NCBI GenBank assembly: GCA_048594885.1
Contig: JBMDXB010000079.1
Span: 54,462 to 118,461, forward strand
Length of the DNA: 64,000 nt
Origin: JBMDXB01 sp048594885
GTDB lineage: Bacteria > Acidobacteriota > Vicinamibacteria > Vicinamibacterales > 2-12-FULL-66-21
Direction of reading: 5' to 3'
Below, piece after piece: positions 18,009 through 26,679 of this stretch; positions within the stretch are counted from its first letter, which is position 1, and every line of letters begins with the position of its first letter. Made by a program: the position numbers and the translations under genes. The notes beneath the pieces were generated by a model. The model was not told the origin of the DNA and did not search any database. It worked only from the letters and a program-made list of their open reading frames with translations.

Positions 18009-19448
18009 ATGGCGCCCATCATGACGCTTCGGAAGCGGGTCGCGGGCATTCTCGTCTGTCTCGCGGCGTCGGCCGCGCCGTCGGCGCAGCCGCCGGCGAC
18101 ACGTCCAAACGTCCTGTTCATCATCTCGGACGATCTGCGCACCGAGCTCGGCTCGTACGGCAGCACGCTGGCGAAGACGCCGAACATCGACGCGCTGGCG
18201 AACGCCGGCGTGCGGTTCGATCGGTCGTACGCGCAATTTCCGTTGTGCAACCCGTCGCGCGTGTCGATGCTCACGGGGCGGCGCCCGGCGGTCACCGGCG
18301 TCCTCGGCAATCGCACGGACTTCCGCGTCGCGCATCCCGACTGGATCACGCTGCCGCAACTCTTCAAGCAGAACGGCTACACGACGATTCGCCTCGGCAA
18401 GATCTTCCACGGCGGGATAGACGATGCGGTGTCGTGGACGGAGGGAGGCGATCCGAGCCGGAACCTGCCGCCGGAGAACCGCGCGCAGACGCGAACCGAT
18501 CCGCCCGGCGCGCCGCCCCAGCGATCCGCCGCGGCACGCAACTCGGACCGCTGGATCGTCCTCGAAGGCAACGGCGAGACGCACGGCGACTATCGCGTCG
18601 CGGACCGCGCCATCGAGGCCCTGCGGACTCACAAGGACAAGCCGTTTTTTCTCGCCGTCGGATTCGTGAAGCCGCACAGTCCACCGACCGCGCCGAAGAA
18701 GTTCTACGACATGTGGGACGTCGAGAAGATCCCGCTGCCCGTCAACTTCGCGCCGCGTCCGACCGTGCCGGAGGGGTTCCCGAAGGCGGCGATCCGTCCG
18801 CGCAACGCGGATCTCTTCATCGGGCGCGACGCGTCCGAGTCCGAAGCGAGGGAGATGATTCGCGCCTACCTCGCGTCGGTCGCCTTCGTGGACTGGAACG
18901 TCGGGCGCGTGATCGCCGAGCTCGATCGGCTCGGCCTGCGCGACAACACGGTCGTCGTGTTCTGGGGCGACCACGGCTACCAGCTCGGCGAGCGCGGCAA
19001 GTGGTCGAAGGCCGGCTCGCTGTTCGAGCAGGGCACCCGCACGCCGTTCATCGTCGCCGCGCCGAACGCGAAGAGAAACGGCCGCAGCACGCCGCGCGTC
19101 GTGCAGAACCTCGACATCTACCGCACGCTGGCGGAACTGTGCGGCCTGACGCCACCCTCCGGCGTCGAGGGGCGCAGTCTCGTCCCGCTGCTGCGCGACC
19201 CGAACGCGGCGTGGGAGTACCCTGCATTCACGGTGTGGAGCGAGGACGGCAAGACGTTCCACGGCATCGCCGTGCGTACCGAGCGCTGGCGCTACGCCGA
19301 GTTCGGTCCCGACGGGGTCAACGGCGCGATGCTGTTCGACGAGCGCGCCGATCCGCACGAGCTGAAGAGCCTGGCGGACGATCCGAAGCTCGCCGGCGTT
19401 CGCAAGGAGCTCTCCGTTCTCGTGCGGCGGTACGCACAGGAACGCTGA
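18009..19448 (+). CDS. formylglycine-dependent sulfatase (iduronate-2-sulfatase-like)
   Basis: The 479-residue secreted enzyme has a signal peptide (TLRKRVAGILVCLAASAAPSAQ), the metal-binding NVLFIISDDLR near residue 35 and the sulfatase signature LCNPSRVSMLTGRRP. In this signature Cys80 of C-x-P-S-R would be converted to formylglycine. Later motifs LGKIFHGG, KPHSPP and WGDHGYQLGERGKWSK complete the active site and resemble iduronate-2-sulfatases. It should remove sulfate from sulfated polysaccharides in the periplasm or outside. The ATG at 18009 has GTAGGG six bases upstream; an ATG at 18021 is the alternative. The stop overlaps the start of the VWFA gene (TGATG), so both are made together. 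A formylglycine-generating enzyme gene is not in the window. Confidence 0.92.
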   Translation: MAPIMTLRKRVAGILVCLAASAAPSAQPPATRPNVLFIISDDLRTELGSYGSTLAKTPNIDALANAGVRFDRSYAQFPLCNPSRVSMLTGRRPAVTGVLGNRTDFRVAHPDWITLPQLFKQNGYTTIRLGKIFHGGIDDAVSWTEGGDPSRNLPPENRAQTRTDPPGAPPQRSAAARNSDRWIVLEGNGETHGDYRVADRAIEALRTHKDKPFFLAVGFVKPHSPPTAPKKFYDMWDVEKIPLPVNFAPRPTVPEGFPKAAIRPRNADLFIGRDASESEAREMIRAYLASVAFVDWNVGRVIAELDRLGLRDNTVVVFWGDHGYQLGERGKWSKAGSLFEQGTRTPFIVAAPNAKRNGRSTPRVVQNLDIYRTLAELCGLTPPSGVEGRSLVPLLRDPNAAWEYPAFTVWSEDGKTFHGIAVRTERWRYAEFGPDGVNGAMLFDERADPHELKSLADDPKLAGVRKELSVLVRRYAQER

Positions 19449-21358
19449 TGGTCAGGACGCGAGTCATTGCGGCGATCGCCTGCTGCCTCGCATCTGTTTC
19501 CGCGCCACAGACGCTCCAGCCACCTGCGACGACGCCGCAGTTTCGGACCGGAATCGACCTCGTTCGGATCGACGTGTCCGTACTCGATCGCGACCGCCGT
19601 CCAATTCGGGGTCTCACCGCTGGGGAGTTCTCCGTCCTCGAGGACGGTACGCCGCAGGAGATCGTGTCCTTCGCGGAGATCGCCGTCCCCGATCCACCGG
19701 TGGTGCGCACGGCGTGGATGCGCGACGTCGCGCCCGACGTGCGCACGAATGCGGCTGCCGCCGATCGCCTCATCATGCTGTTGCTGGACGATGGGCAGGT
19801 GAGCTTCGGACCTCGAATGACGGCGACGGTGAAAGCGATCGGACGCCGCGTCATCGATCATCTGGGCCCCTCGGACCTCGCCGCGGTCGTCTTCACGAAG
19901 GACAACCGCGGCGCGCAGCCATTCACGTCCGACCGCTCGCGGCTGCTGAAGGCCGTCGATGCGTTCGTCCCCGGGGCGCCGTTCGCCCTCCCGGGCCAGC
20001 CTGTCATCGTCGACAGGTCCCACCAGTACTTCGATCGTGCGTCACTCGAGACGCTGCGGCTCGTCGCCACGAGCCTCGCCGAAGCGCCCGATCGCCGCAA
20101 AGCCGTCATTTATGTGAGCAGCGGCGTCAGGGTCGGTGCCGACCAGTTCCGCCAGATGGATTTCGAAGACATTCTCGCGAGCGCCGGCGGCAGCAACGTC
20201 AACGTGTACTGCATCGATCCAAACGGCCTGGAGGCGGTTGCGGACGAGGCGTTCGGGGCTGCCGGCGGCACTTCTCCGGACGCGGCGCTCTTGGCGAAGC
20301 CGACGGAATTCCTCAGGCAACTCGCGGCGGCTACCGGCGGGTTTGCGATCGTCGATCAAAACGGGTTCGCCGAGGGCGTCACCCAGATCTTCCGCGAGAC
20401 CGGCAGTTACTATCTGCTCGGCTATCGCGCCGCCGGCTCGAAGCGCGGACAGAGGTTTCGCAAGATCGACGTACGCGTGAGTCGGCCCGGCGCGACGGTC
20501 CGCGCCCGCGCCGGTTATACCCAACCCACCGAACCAACCCGCGCGAAATGGCCCCCTCGCGAGGCGAGTCTCTTGAAAACGCTTGCCGCCGTGGTCCCTG
20601 AGCGGGGCGTGCCGATGCAAATTACGGCCGCTCCATTTGCGGTCCCTGGAAGGAAGACCGCAGCCCTGGCGATCGTTCTGACCTTGCGTCAGCCGCTACA
20701 ACGAGGGGTAACACACGTCGCGGATCTCGCCGACGTCGTCGTCGGCGCCTATGGCGTCGAAGGCGGACGCCCTGTGGCATTCCAGCGGCTCAAGACAGAC
20801 GCCGAGGTGCGAGCGCTCGGAAACGTACCGCTCGAGTACGAACTGCTGTCGCAACTGGACCTCAAACCTGGCCGCTACCACCTGCGGGTTGCCGCGATCA
20901 GCCCGGGCGAAGCGAAGAGCGGCAGCGTCCACATCGACGTCGAGGTGCCCGACTTCGCGAAGCGGCCGCTCTCGTTGTCCGGCATCGTCGTGGCGGTAAC
21001 GCCGAGCACGCTCGCCGCTCCAAAAGATCGTTTCGCGGCGCTGCTGCCGATCGTGCCGACGGCGCAGCGTGACTTCCGGCGGGGCGACCGCGCATCCGCC
21101 TTCCTGCGCGTGTATCAGGGCGGAAAGGGCGCGCCGAAGCCCGTGTTGATGGACGCGCGCATCCTCAACGGCGCCGGCAAAGCAGCGTTCCACATCACCG
21201 AAGCGGTGACGCCGGAACAATTCGGCGCAGCGCGCTCGGCGGACTACGCGATCCACCTTCCCATCGCCCAACTCGCGGCCGGTCCTTACCTGCTGTCGCT
21301 CGAGGCCACCGTGGACAGAGACACCGCGCGCCGCGACCTGCGATTCACCATCCATTGA
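19448..21358 (+). CDS. VWFA-related secreted protein (acidobacterial type)
   Basis: The 636-residue protein carries a signal peptide (RTRVIAAIACCLASVSAPQ) and then FRTGIDLVRIDVSVLDRDRRPIRGLTAGEF, seen as VRIDVSVLD and LTAGEFSVLEDG, the typical start of the acidobacterial VWFA-related family. A von Willebrand A-like domain follows (LIMLLLDDGQVSFG, a degenerate MIDAS; LAAVVFTKD; KAVIYVSSGV). Residues 360 onward are beta-rich and not recognised. Proteins of this family are thought to mediate surface protein binding, but their function is unproven. Translation is coupled to the sulfatase gene by a one-base overlap, so a shared envelope role is likely. The stop is 29 bases before the DUF4143 ATPase. 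Confidence 0.88.
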   Translation: MVRTRVIAAIACCLASVSAPQTLQPPATTPQFRTGIDLVRIDVSVLDRDRRPIRGLTAGEFSVLEDGTPQEIVSFAEIAVPDPPVVRTAWMRDVAPDVRTNAAAADRLIMLLLDDGQVSFGPRMTATVKAIGRRVIDHLGPSDLAAVVFTKDNRGAQPFTSDRSRLLKAVDAFVPGAPFALPGQPVIVDRSHQYFDRASLETLRLVATSLAEAPDRRKAVIYVSSGVRVGADQFRQMDFEDILASAGGSNVNVYCIDPNGLEAVADEAFGAAGGTSPDAALLAKPTEFLRQLAAATGGFAIVDQNGFAEGVTQIFRETGSYYLLGYRAAGSKRGQRFRKIDVRVSRPGATVRARAGYTQPTEPTRAKWPPREASLLKTLAAVVPERGVPMQITAAPFAVPGRKTAALAIVLTLRQPLQRGVTHVADLADVVVGAYGVEGGRPVAFQRLKTDAEVRALGNVPLEYELLSQLDLKPGRYHLRVAAISPGEAKSGSVHIDVEVPDFAKRPLSLSGIVVAVTPSTLAAPKDRFAALLPIVPTAQRDFRRGDRASAFLRVYQGGKGAPKPVLMDARILNGAGKAAFHITEAVTPEQFGAARSADYAIHLPIAQLAAGPYLLSLEATVDRDTARRDLRFTIH

Positions 21359-21384
21359 GGAGTGATCCATTGCTATTCAGGTGT

Positions 21385-21401
21385 TGAATGATTATCATTC
21401 A
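21385..21401. promoter_or_regulatory. 17-bp palindrome resembling a Fur-box core
   Basis: TGAATGATTATCATTCA is a perfect inverted repeat around one central base. Its core ATGATNATCAT equals the core of the Fur consensus, but the outer bases differ (about 13 of 19 match). It overlaps the ATG at 21388 of the DUF4143 gene, where a bound repressor would block transcription or translation. It could also be coincidence in AT-rich codons. Confidence 0.25.
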
Positions 21402-22635
21402 TCATGTGAATATGCGGGATCCGGTCCCCCGTCTAATCGAAGGCCCCCTCGCCCGCGCGATGGCCGCAATGCCGGCCGTCGTCATCACGGGTGCGCGGCA
21501 GACCGGCAAGAGCACTCTCGTTCGGGAGCTGGCGCCCGCCGGCGACCGAGCCTACCTGACGCTCGACGATTTCGACGTGATGGAGCAGGCGGCGACTGAG
21601 CCCGCCGACTTGATCGGCCGCGCGGCGAAGCTGACGATTGACGAGATCCAGCGACAGCCTGCACTGTTGCGGGCGATCAAGCGGGCCATCGATGACCGCC
21701 GTACCCGCGGCCGATTCCTGCTCACCGGTTCCGCCAACCTGCTCCTGCTGCGCCAGGTGTCCGAAAGCCTCGCTGGCCGAGCCGCGTATCTGACCCTGTG
21801 GCCGATGACACGCCGCGAACAGCTCGGGCTCGGGCGGGCTGGCATCTGGGACGAACTGCTCGCCGCCGATGACGAGGACTGGCTGGACGTCGTAGAGAGC
21901 GAGCGGATCGACGCAGCGGACTGGCAGGCTCTCGCTCGGCGCGGCGGCTATCCGACGCCCGCTCTGGAACTCGACGCCGACGAGGCGCGGCAGACATGGT
22001 TCACCGGCTACGTGCGCACGTATCTCGAACGCGATCTGCAGGAGATCTCGAGTGTCACGGCCCTGCCCGATCTGCGACGCCTGATGCGGGCCGCGAGTCT
22101 GCGGCTCGGTCAGATGGTGAACCAGACGGAGCTCGGACGCGACGTGGCGCTCTCGCAGCCGACGGTGCACAGATACCTGAACCTGCTCGAGATGTCGTAC
22201 CAGATCGTGCGCGTTCCCGCCTACGCCGTGAACCGGACAAAGCGGTTGATCAAGACTCCCAAGCTCTACTGGGCCGATACCGGACTCGCACTCCACCTCG
22301 CCGGCTGTACTCAACCCTCGGGCCCGCATTTCGAGAACATCATCCTGAACGACATCCTGGCCTGGCGGGAGACGTCGAGTGAGTCGACCGAGGTCCTCTA
22401 CTGGCGTACAGCGATCGGAGAAGAAGTCGACTTCGTGCTCGAGCGCGGGCGGTCGCTCGTTCCCATCGAAGTGAAGACCACCCGAAAGCCGCGCATCGGT
22501 GACGTGAAGCACCTGAAGACGTTCCGGGAAGAGTACAAAGGCCGTTCCCGTCCGGCTCTCCTGCTGCACACCGGCGAGACGACGGAATGGCTCGCGCCCG
22601 GCGTTCTCGCGGCGCCGTGGTGGAAGGTGCTTTAG
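21388..22635 (+). CDS. AAA ATPase with C-terminal DUF4143 nuclease-like domain
   Basis: The 415-residue protein has Walker A GARQTGKST, Walker B LTIDEIQRQP and sensor LLTGSANLLLL. An HTH-like stretch (NQTELGRDVALSQPTVHRYLNLLE, seen as ELGRDVALSQ) follows, and the C-terminus carries EEVDFVLERG and PIEVKTTRKP, a PD-(D/E)XK-like core. This architecture is the common AAA_14-DUF4143 family, often found with toxin-antitoxin or mobile genes; its role is unclear. The start at 21388 has AGGTG just upstream; 21412 is an alternative if the palindrome at 21385 is an operator. The region just upstream is locally AT-rich, unlike its neighbours, which hints at acquired DNA. The last four bases overlap the convergent PrsW gene. 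Confidence 0.9.
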   Translation: MIIIHHVNMRDPVPRLIEGPLARAMAAMPAVVITGARQTGKSTLVRELAPAGDRAYLTLDDFDVMEQAATEPADLIGRAAKLTIDEIQRQPALLRAIKRAIDDRRTRGRFLLTGSANLLLLRQVSESLAGRAAYLTLWPMTRREQLGLGRAGIWDELLAADDEDWLDVVESERIDAADWQALARRGGYPTPALELDADEARQTWFTGYVRTYLERDLQEISSVTALPDLRRLMRAASLRLGQMVNQTELGRDVALSQPTVHRYLNLLEMSYQIVRVPAYAVNRTKRLIKTPKLYWADTGLALHLAGCTQPSGPHFENIILNDILAWRETSSESTEVLYWRTAIGEEVDFVLERGRSLVPIEVKTTRKPRIGDVKHLKTFREEYKGRSRPALLLHTGETTEWLAPGVLAAPWWKVL

Positions 22636-23642
22636 CGGCGCCCGGTCTCCCGCAACAGGAACTTGTGCCACGCGTCGCGATCGGACGACACGTGGAGCGG
22701 CTTCAGCGCGAGCAGGCCCGTCGGTCCAATCGACTTCTCCAGATAACGCACTTCCTCCAGACCGCGCGCCAGGTCCTCGTCGACGGGCATCTCGGTGCCG
22801 GTCTCTCGCGCCATCAGCATGCCCTTCGCGCGGATGCCCAGTTCCAGCTCGAGCCGCATGAGGCAGAACATGTCGGCGACGACCGGCCCTGGAAAGCGCG
22901 ACCGCAGCTCCTCGAGATACGCGCCGAGCCGCGTCTTCCCGAAATCGTCCGACAGCACCAGGCGAAGCAGCTCGACATCGAGATCGAGTCCGGCGCTCAC
23001 CCACTCGTGCGTCGCGCGCTCGCTTCGCTCGAACGTGAAGAGCACGAGCGGCGGCAGAACGGCAATGAGCACCAGGGTCGCGACGACGGGCGGAAGGACG
23101 AACTGGTTGTAGAGCGCGTGAATCGCGATGGCCGCGGCCGCGCCCGGCACGAACGCGGCGATCGGACGGCGCGGCCAGCGTTCCGAGAGCGTCTGCGACA
23201 GGATGGCGGCGATCGACGTCGCCGCCCCGTGAAGGACGGCCGCGCCGAATCCGCGAACCAGCCACAGCAGCGGGCCGCTCGAGCGCAGGACGCCGAGATA
23301 GTACGCGTTCTCGACCAGGGCGAACCCCGTGCCGACCGCGAAGCCGAGGATCGCCGCGTCCACGGGAAACCCGACGCGATGACGCCGGATCGCATAGACG
23401 ACGACCGTCATCTTCAGCAGCTCCTCGACCACCGGCGAGACGGCGCGCGTGACGACCGCGAGCGGCACACCGAGTGCGTGGACGATCTGCAGGTTGATGA
23501 CGAATGCGACGCCCGCAGCCGCCGCCCCCGCCGCCAGCGCGAGCGCGACGATGCGGATGGAGACCAGCTTGAAGCTGTCCATGAAGACGAGGAGCGCCAG
23601 GAGGCAGACGACCGGCGCCAGCGCGGCCGAGAGGTTCAGCAT
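22632..23642 (-). CDS. PrsW family intramembrane metalloprotease
   Basis: The 336-residue protein has about seven membrane helices in residues 1-200 and a soluble C-terminal tail of 130 residues. Active-site motifs of the PrsW/CPBP-like group are intact: EE at 73-74 in SPVVEELLK, EN at 110-111 in FALVENAYYL, His137 in LHGAATS and a late His in AIHALYNQF. In Bacillus, PrsW starts removal of an anti-sigma factor; a similar role is conceivable here because several membrane anti-sigma-like proteins are encoded nearby, but no direct link is visible. The ATG is at 23642, nine bases after the stop of the upstream outer-membrane protein gene, so the two are probably one transcript. Confidence 0.88.
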   Translation of the reverse strand: MLNLSAALAPVVCLLALLVFMDSFKLVSIRIVALALAAGAAAAGVAFVINLQIVHALGVPLAVVTRAVSPVVEELLKMTVVVYAIRRHRVGFPVDAAILGFAVGTGFALVENAYYLGVLRSSGPLLWLVRGFGAAVLHGAATSIAAILSQTLSERWPRRPIAAFVPGAAAAIAIHALYNQFVLPPVVATLVLIAVLPPLVLFTFERSERATHEWVSAGLDLDVELLRLVLSDDFGKTRLGAYLEELRSRFPGPVVADMFCLMRLELELGIRAKGMLMARETGTEMPVDEDLARGLEEVRYLEKSIGPTGLLALKPLHVSSDRDAWHKFLLRETGRR

Positions 23643-23651
23643 CGACCAGGG

Positions 23652-26600
23652 TTACTTGAGGATCTTGAATGACACCATGAGCTCGCGGCGCGCGCGGAAG
23701 CCGTCCTCGAACGCGACGGCGCCGCCAACCGAGAGCATCATGTCGAGCGTCGAGAGCGCCGTCAACTGAAAGTCGAGCTGCCCGCCGATATTCGTCGCGA
23801 GGCGTCGCGACGGTTCGTGCTCGAGATTGGTCGCGAGCGCCCCGGCGAACACCGCCGGACGCATCCAGGTGAGATAGAGCCCGGGGGACCCGGCGCGCCG
23901 GAAGCGGAGCGGCGGCAGGTTCCATTCGAGCGTCGACCGCACGAAGTTGCGCCCGCCGATCTCGTTGAGCTCCGCGCCCGGAAAGGCGTAGTAGGCGCGG
24001 TATCGCTTCTCGTCGCCGTGGTCCACCCAGTTGTTCCCGAAGCCGCCGAAGAAGAAGTTGGCAAACGGCTCGCTGCGCGATCCTGGGGAGAAGCCGGCCG
24101 CGCTCCGCAGCCAGACGGACGAATGCGCCAGCGGCAGCGGCGCGCCCGCGTCGAACGTCGCGTACGTGCGGCCGAACCAGTTCCCCGCGACGCGGCTGCC
24201 ATCCCCGGTCACGGACCAGACGGTGCCCTTCTCGTCGTCGACCCGCCCGAGTGAGGACCGGACGTGCCGCCCCTTCAGCGTGGCGTCGAAGACGAAGAGC
24301 CGATCGACGTCGACGGCGACATTCTGATATTGCGGCAGGCGATCGAGGTTGCCGGCGAAGCGGACACCGGTCTCGAGATCAATCCGGCGTGGTTCGTCGT
24401 AGAGCAGCGCGCGGTGGTAGCCGAGGCCGGCCGAATACCCCTTGCGGCTCGTGCGCGTGGGCCCGAACAGGTCGTAGAAATTCGCGTCGTTGTACGCCGC
24501 GTGCGCGCGCCAGTCGTAGCGTTGGTACTCCGCGCGCAGGTGGATTCGCTCGTCCGCGTCGACATCGGTGGACGGGCTGTACGACGCGGCCAGGTTGAGC
24601 CGGTTCAGTTGCAGCGGATCCGAGAAGTTCGCCCGCACGCCGACGGCCGCGGTGTCCTTGTAGCCCTGCACGATCGGGTAGAACGATTCGCGCTTCAGTC
24701 CGCCGGCGAGACGGTACTTCCGCGTTGCCAGATGCTTCGCCTCGACATCGACGTCGGCCGGGGAGCCCGCCAGCCACGTCTTCAGCACCGGGTGCTTCTC
24801 GACGAGGCGCTCGCCGAAGAACGTGATCGCGCTCACATCCTGAAGCGGCTTCGCCGCTATCCGCGCCGGCACGAAGCCTTCGCCCGAATACCTGAACACG
24901 AACAGCTCGCCGTCCTTCGGTCCGGGCACCGGCCGGAAGAACCCCGTCTCGGCGTTGCTCAGCGCCGCCGTTTCGCCGCTGCCGATGTCGTACCGGAAGA
25001 TATTCGACACGCCGGTGTAGTACGAGCTGCCGACGAGGGACTTGCCGTCGCGCGTGAAGACGAAACCCGAGGGGACGGACGGGCCGAAATCGAAACGCGC
25101 CGCAGGCGCGGCGTCGCCCGCGAGCAGCCGTTCGATGGCGAAGAGACGGACGTCCTGCTTGCCGCTGATCTCGCCGAAGGAGGCGGACAGCCGCATGCCG
25201 TCCGGCGACACGTCCAGATCGTAGAGCACGGTGCCGTAGGGCCAGGACGTCACGCGCGTCCACTCCTTGTAGGGCGGGAGCATGCGCACGAGCGTGCAGA
25301 TCCCGTTCAGGTGCCGGATGCCCCAGATGGATCGATCGGCGCGGTTGAATGCCAGGTCGCCGATGCGGGCGTCCTTCATCAGCAGCTCGGTCTTGCGCGT
25401 GGACGGATCGAGCCGGACGAGATCGCGGTGCGCGCCGTTGTCGGTCGTGTAATAGAGCTGCTGCGCGTCGGGATCGAACGCCAGCGACGTGACGGTGTAG
25501 ATCACCGGGCCCTTGACGTCCACGAGCCGCTCGACGTCGCCGCTCGCGAGATCGATGGCGCCGACGTGCGCGACGACGCCCGGGTAGTTGAAGGCGGCGT
25601 AGAGTTTCCCGGCGCGGTCATCGTAGTAGGCGCGCGACACGGACCCGAGCGCGCGCCGCGACACGTCCTGGTAGGCCGTCGTCGGGTACTGGCGGATCGC
25701 CTCGAGGTTGCGCTGCTGAAATTCACGTTCCCACTCGATCCACGCGCGCCACGCGTCGCCGAGCGATCGGCCGTAGATCCGCCGGAAGTGTGAGGCGTAG
25801 TAGGCGCGGCTCCCTTCCTGCCGGCGCACCCACTCGACGAGTTTTTCGGGCGAGTAGGCATCCGCGAGCCACATCATGAAGCGCGTGCCGTACAGATACG
25901 AGTTGATCTGGAGCTGGAAGTCGACCTTGGTGCCTTCGGAGACGAGCCCGAGCGGATCGTAGAACCGCGCGCCGTCGCGCACCATGGAGCGAAAGACCAT
26001 CTCGTCGTAGCCGCTCTGCGCGCGGCCGATGCCGCCCGCCATCCAGGTGTCGATGAAAACGGCGATCCCTTCGTGGTACCAGCGCGGCGCCGCCACGCGC
26101 GGGGTCGTCAGATACATGTAGAGGATGGTCTCCGGCTGCTCGGCGATCGGGTTCACCTTCCCGCCGAAGAACCGCCGGAACCCGCGATCGCGTCCGGTCG
26201 CCTGGTCCATCGTCGCGACGTGAACGAGCTCGTGGTTCATGATCGTGTTCATCCGCTCGTTCGCGGCGATCGTCTCGAACGCGAAGCTGAGCGGAGCGAT
26301 CTGCACCATCATCGTGCTGCGCGGCACGACCGAAACGCCGGCATTGCCGTAGTCCTCGAAGTCGGCGAGCAGCACGGTGATGTCGGTGTCGGGCTCGTAG
26401 CCGAGCAGGCGCGCCTGAAACGCGAGTGAATTGAAGAAGGTGCGGACGGCGTACGGCACCAGGTAGGTCTCGGTGCCGTCGAAGTAGACGAGCCGGAGGC
26501 GCGAGCCCTGCTGCGAGGTGAGCTGCGCGAGAGCGGGCGGCGCGAGGCCGCACGTACATACGAACGCGACGGCTGCCGCGAGCAGCCGCCGCGCGCGCAT
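23652..26600 (-). CDS. secreted gluzincin-like protease with propeller and outer-membrane barrel
   Basis: The 982-residue protein starts with a signal peptide (RARRLLAAAVAFVCTCGLAPPALAQ). Residues 30-330 look like a gluzincin (peptidase MA-like) domain: HELVH at 123-127 supplies two His ligands and the catalytic Glu, and WYHEGIA places a third ligand at Glu177. Residues 340-640 contain propeller-like repeats (LAFDPDAQQLYYTTD, LDVSPDGMRLSAS, FVFTRDGKSLVGS). The last 330 residues are rich in alternating aromatic strands (NRLNLAASYSPS, EWNLPPLRFRRAG, GGQLDFQLTAL) and end in LMVSFKILK, as outer-membrane barrels do. The ATG at 26600 gives the best signal peptide; an upstream GTG at 26666 is in frame. 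It is followed closely by the PrsW gene and preceded by the nonapeptide-repeat gene. Confidence 0.8.
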   Translation of the reverse strand: MRARRLLAAAVAFVCTCGLAPPALAQLTSQQGSRLRLVYFDGTETYLVPYAVRTFFNSLAFQARLLGYEPDTDITVLLADFEDYGNAGVSVVPRSTMMVQIAPLSFAFETIAANERMNTIMNHELVHVATMDQATGRDRGFRRFFGGKVNPIAEQPETILYMYLTTPRVAAPRWYHEGIAVFIDTWMAGGIGRAQSGYDEMVFRSMVRDGARFYDPLGLVSEGTKVDFQLQINSYLYGTRFMMWLADAYSPEKLVEWVRRQEGSRAYYASHFRRIYGRSLGDAWRAWIEWEREFQQRNLEAIRQYPTTAYQDVSRRALGSVSRAYYDDRAGKLYAAFNYPGVVAHVGAIDLASGDVERLVDVKGPVIYTVTSLAFDPDAQQLYYTTDNGAHRDLVRLDPSTRKTELLMKDARIGDLAFNRADRSIWGIRHLNGICTLVRMLPPYKEWTRVTSWPYGTVLYDLDVSPDGMRLSASFGEISGKQDVRLFAIERLLAGDAAPAARFDFGPSVPSGFVFTRDGKSLVGSSYYTGVSNIFRYDIGSGETAALSNAETGFFRPVPGPKDGELFVFRYSGEGFVPARIAAKPLQDVSAITFFGERLVEKHPVLKTWLAGSPADVDVEAKHLATRKYRLAGGLKRESFYPIVQGYKDTAAVGVRANFSDPLQLNRLNLAASYSPSTDVDADERIHLRAEYQRYDWRAHAAYNDANFYDLFGPTRTSRKGYSAGLGYHRALLYDEPRRIDLETGVRFAGNLDRLPQYQNVAVDVDRLFVFDATLKGRHVRSSLGRVDDEKGTVWSVTGDGSRVAGNWFGRTYATFDAGAPLPLAHSSVWLRSAAGFSPGSRSEPFANFFFGGFGNNWVDHGDEKRYRAYYAFPGAELNEIGGRNFVRSTLEWNLPPLRFRRAGSPGLYLTWMRPAVFAGALATNLEHEPSRRLATNIGGQLDFQLTALSTLDMMLSVGGAVAFEDGFRARRELMVSFKILK

Positions 26601-26679
26601 GGCGGGGGCGCGCGGCGCGCGCCCCCCGCCCTCCGACACCCTGCGCTGCCAGGATCCGCGAGCCACCGGCGGCCTGGAC

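Noticed and set aside
24264..25793. A 509-codon plus-strand frame
   Set aside because: It is antisense to the protease-propeller-barrel gene and has no motifs or plausible start.
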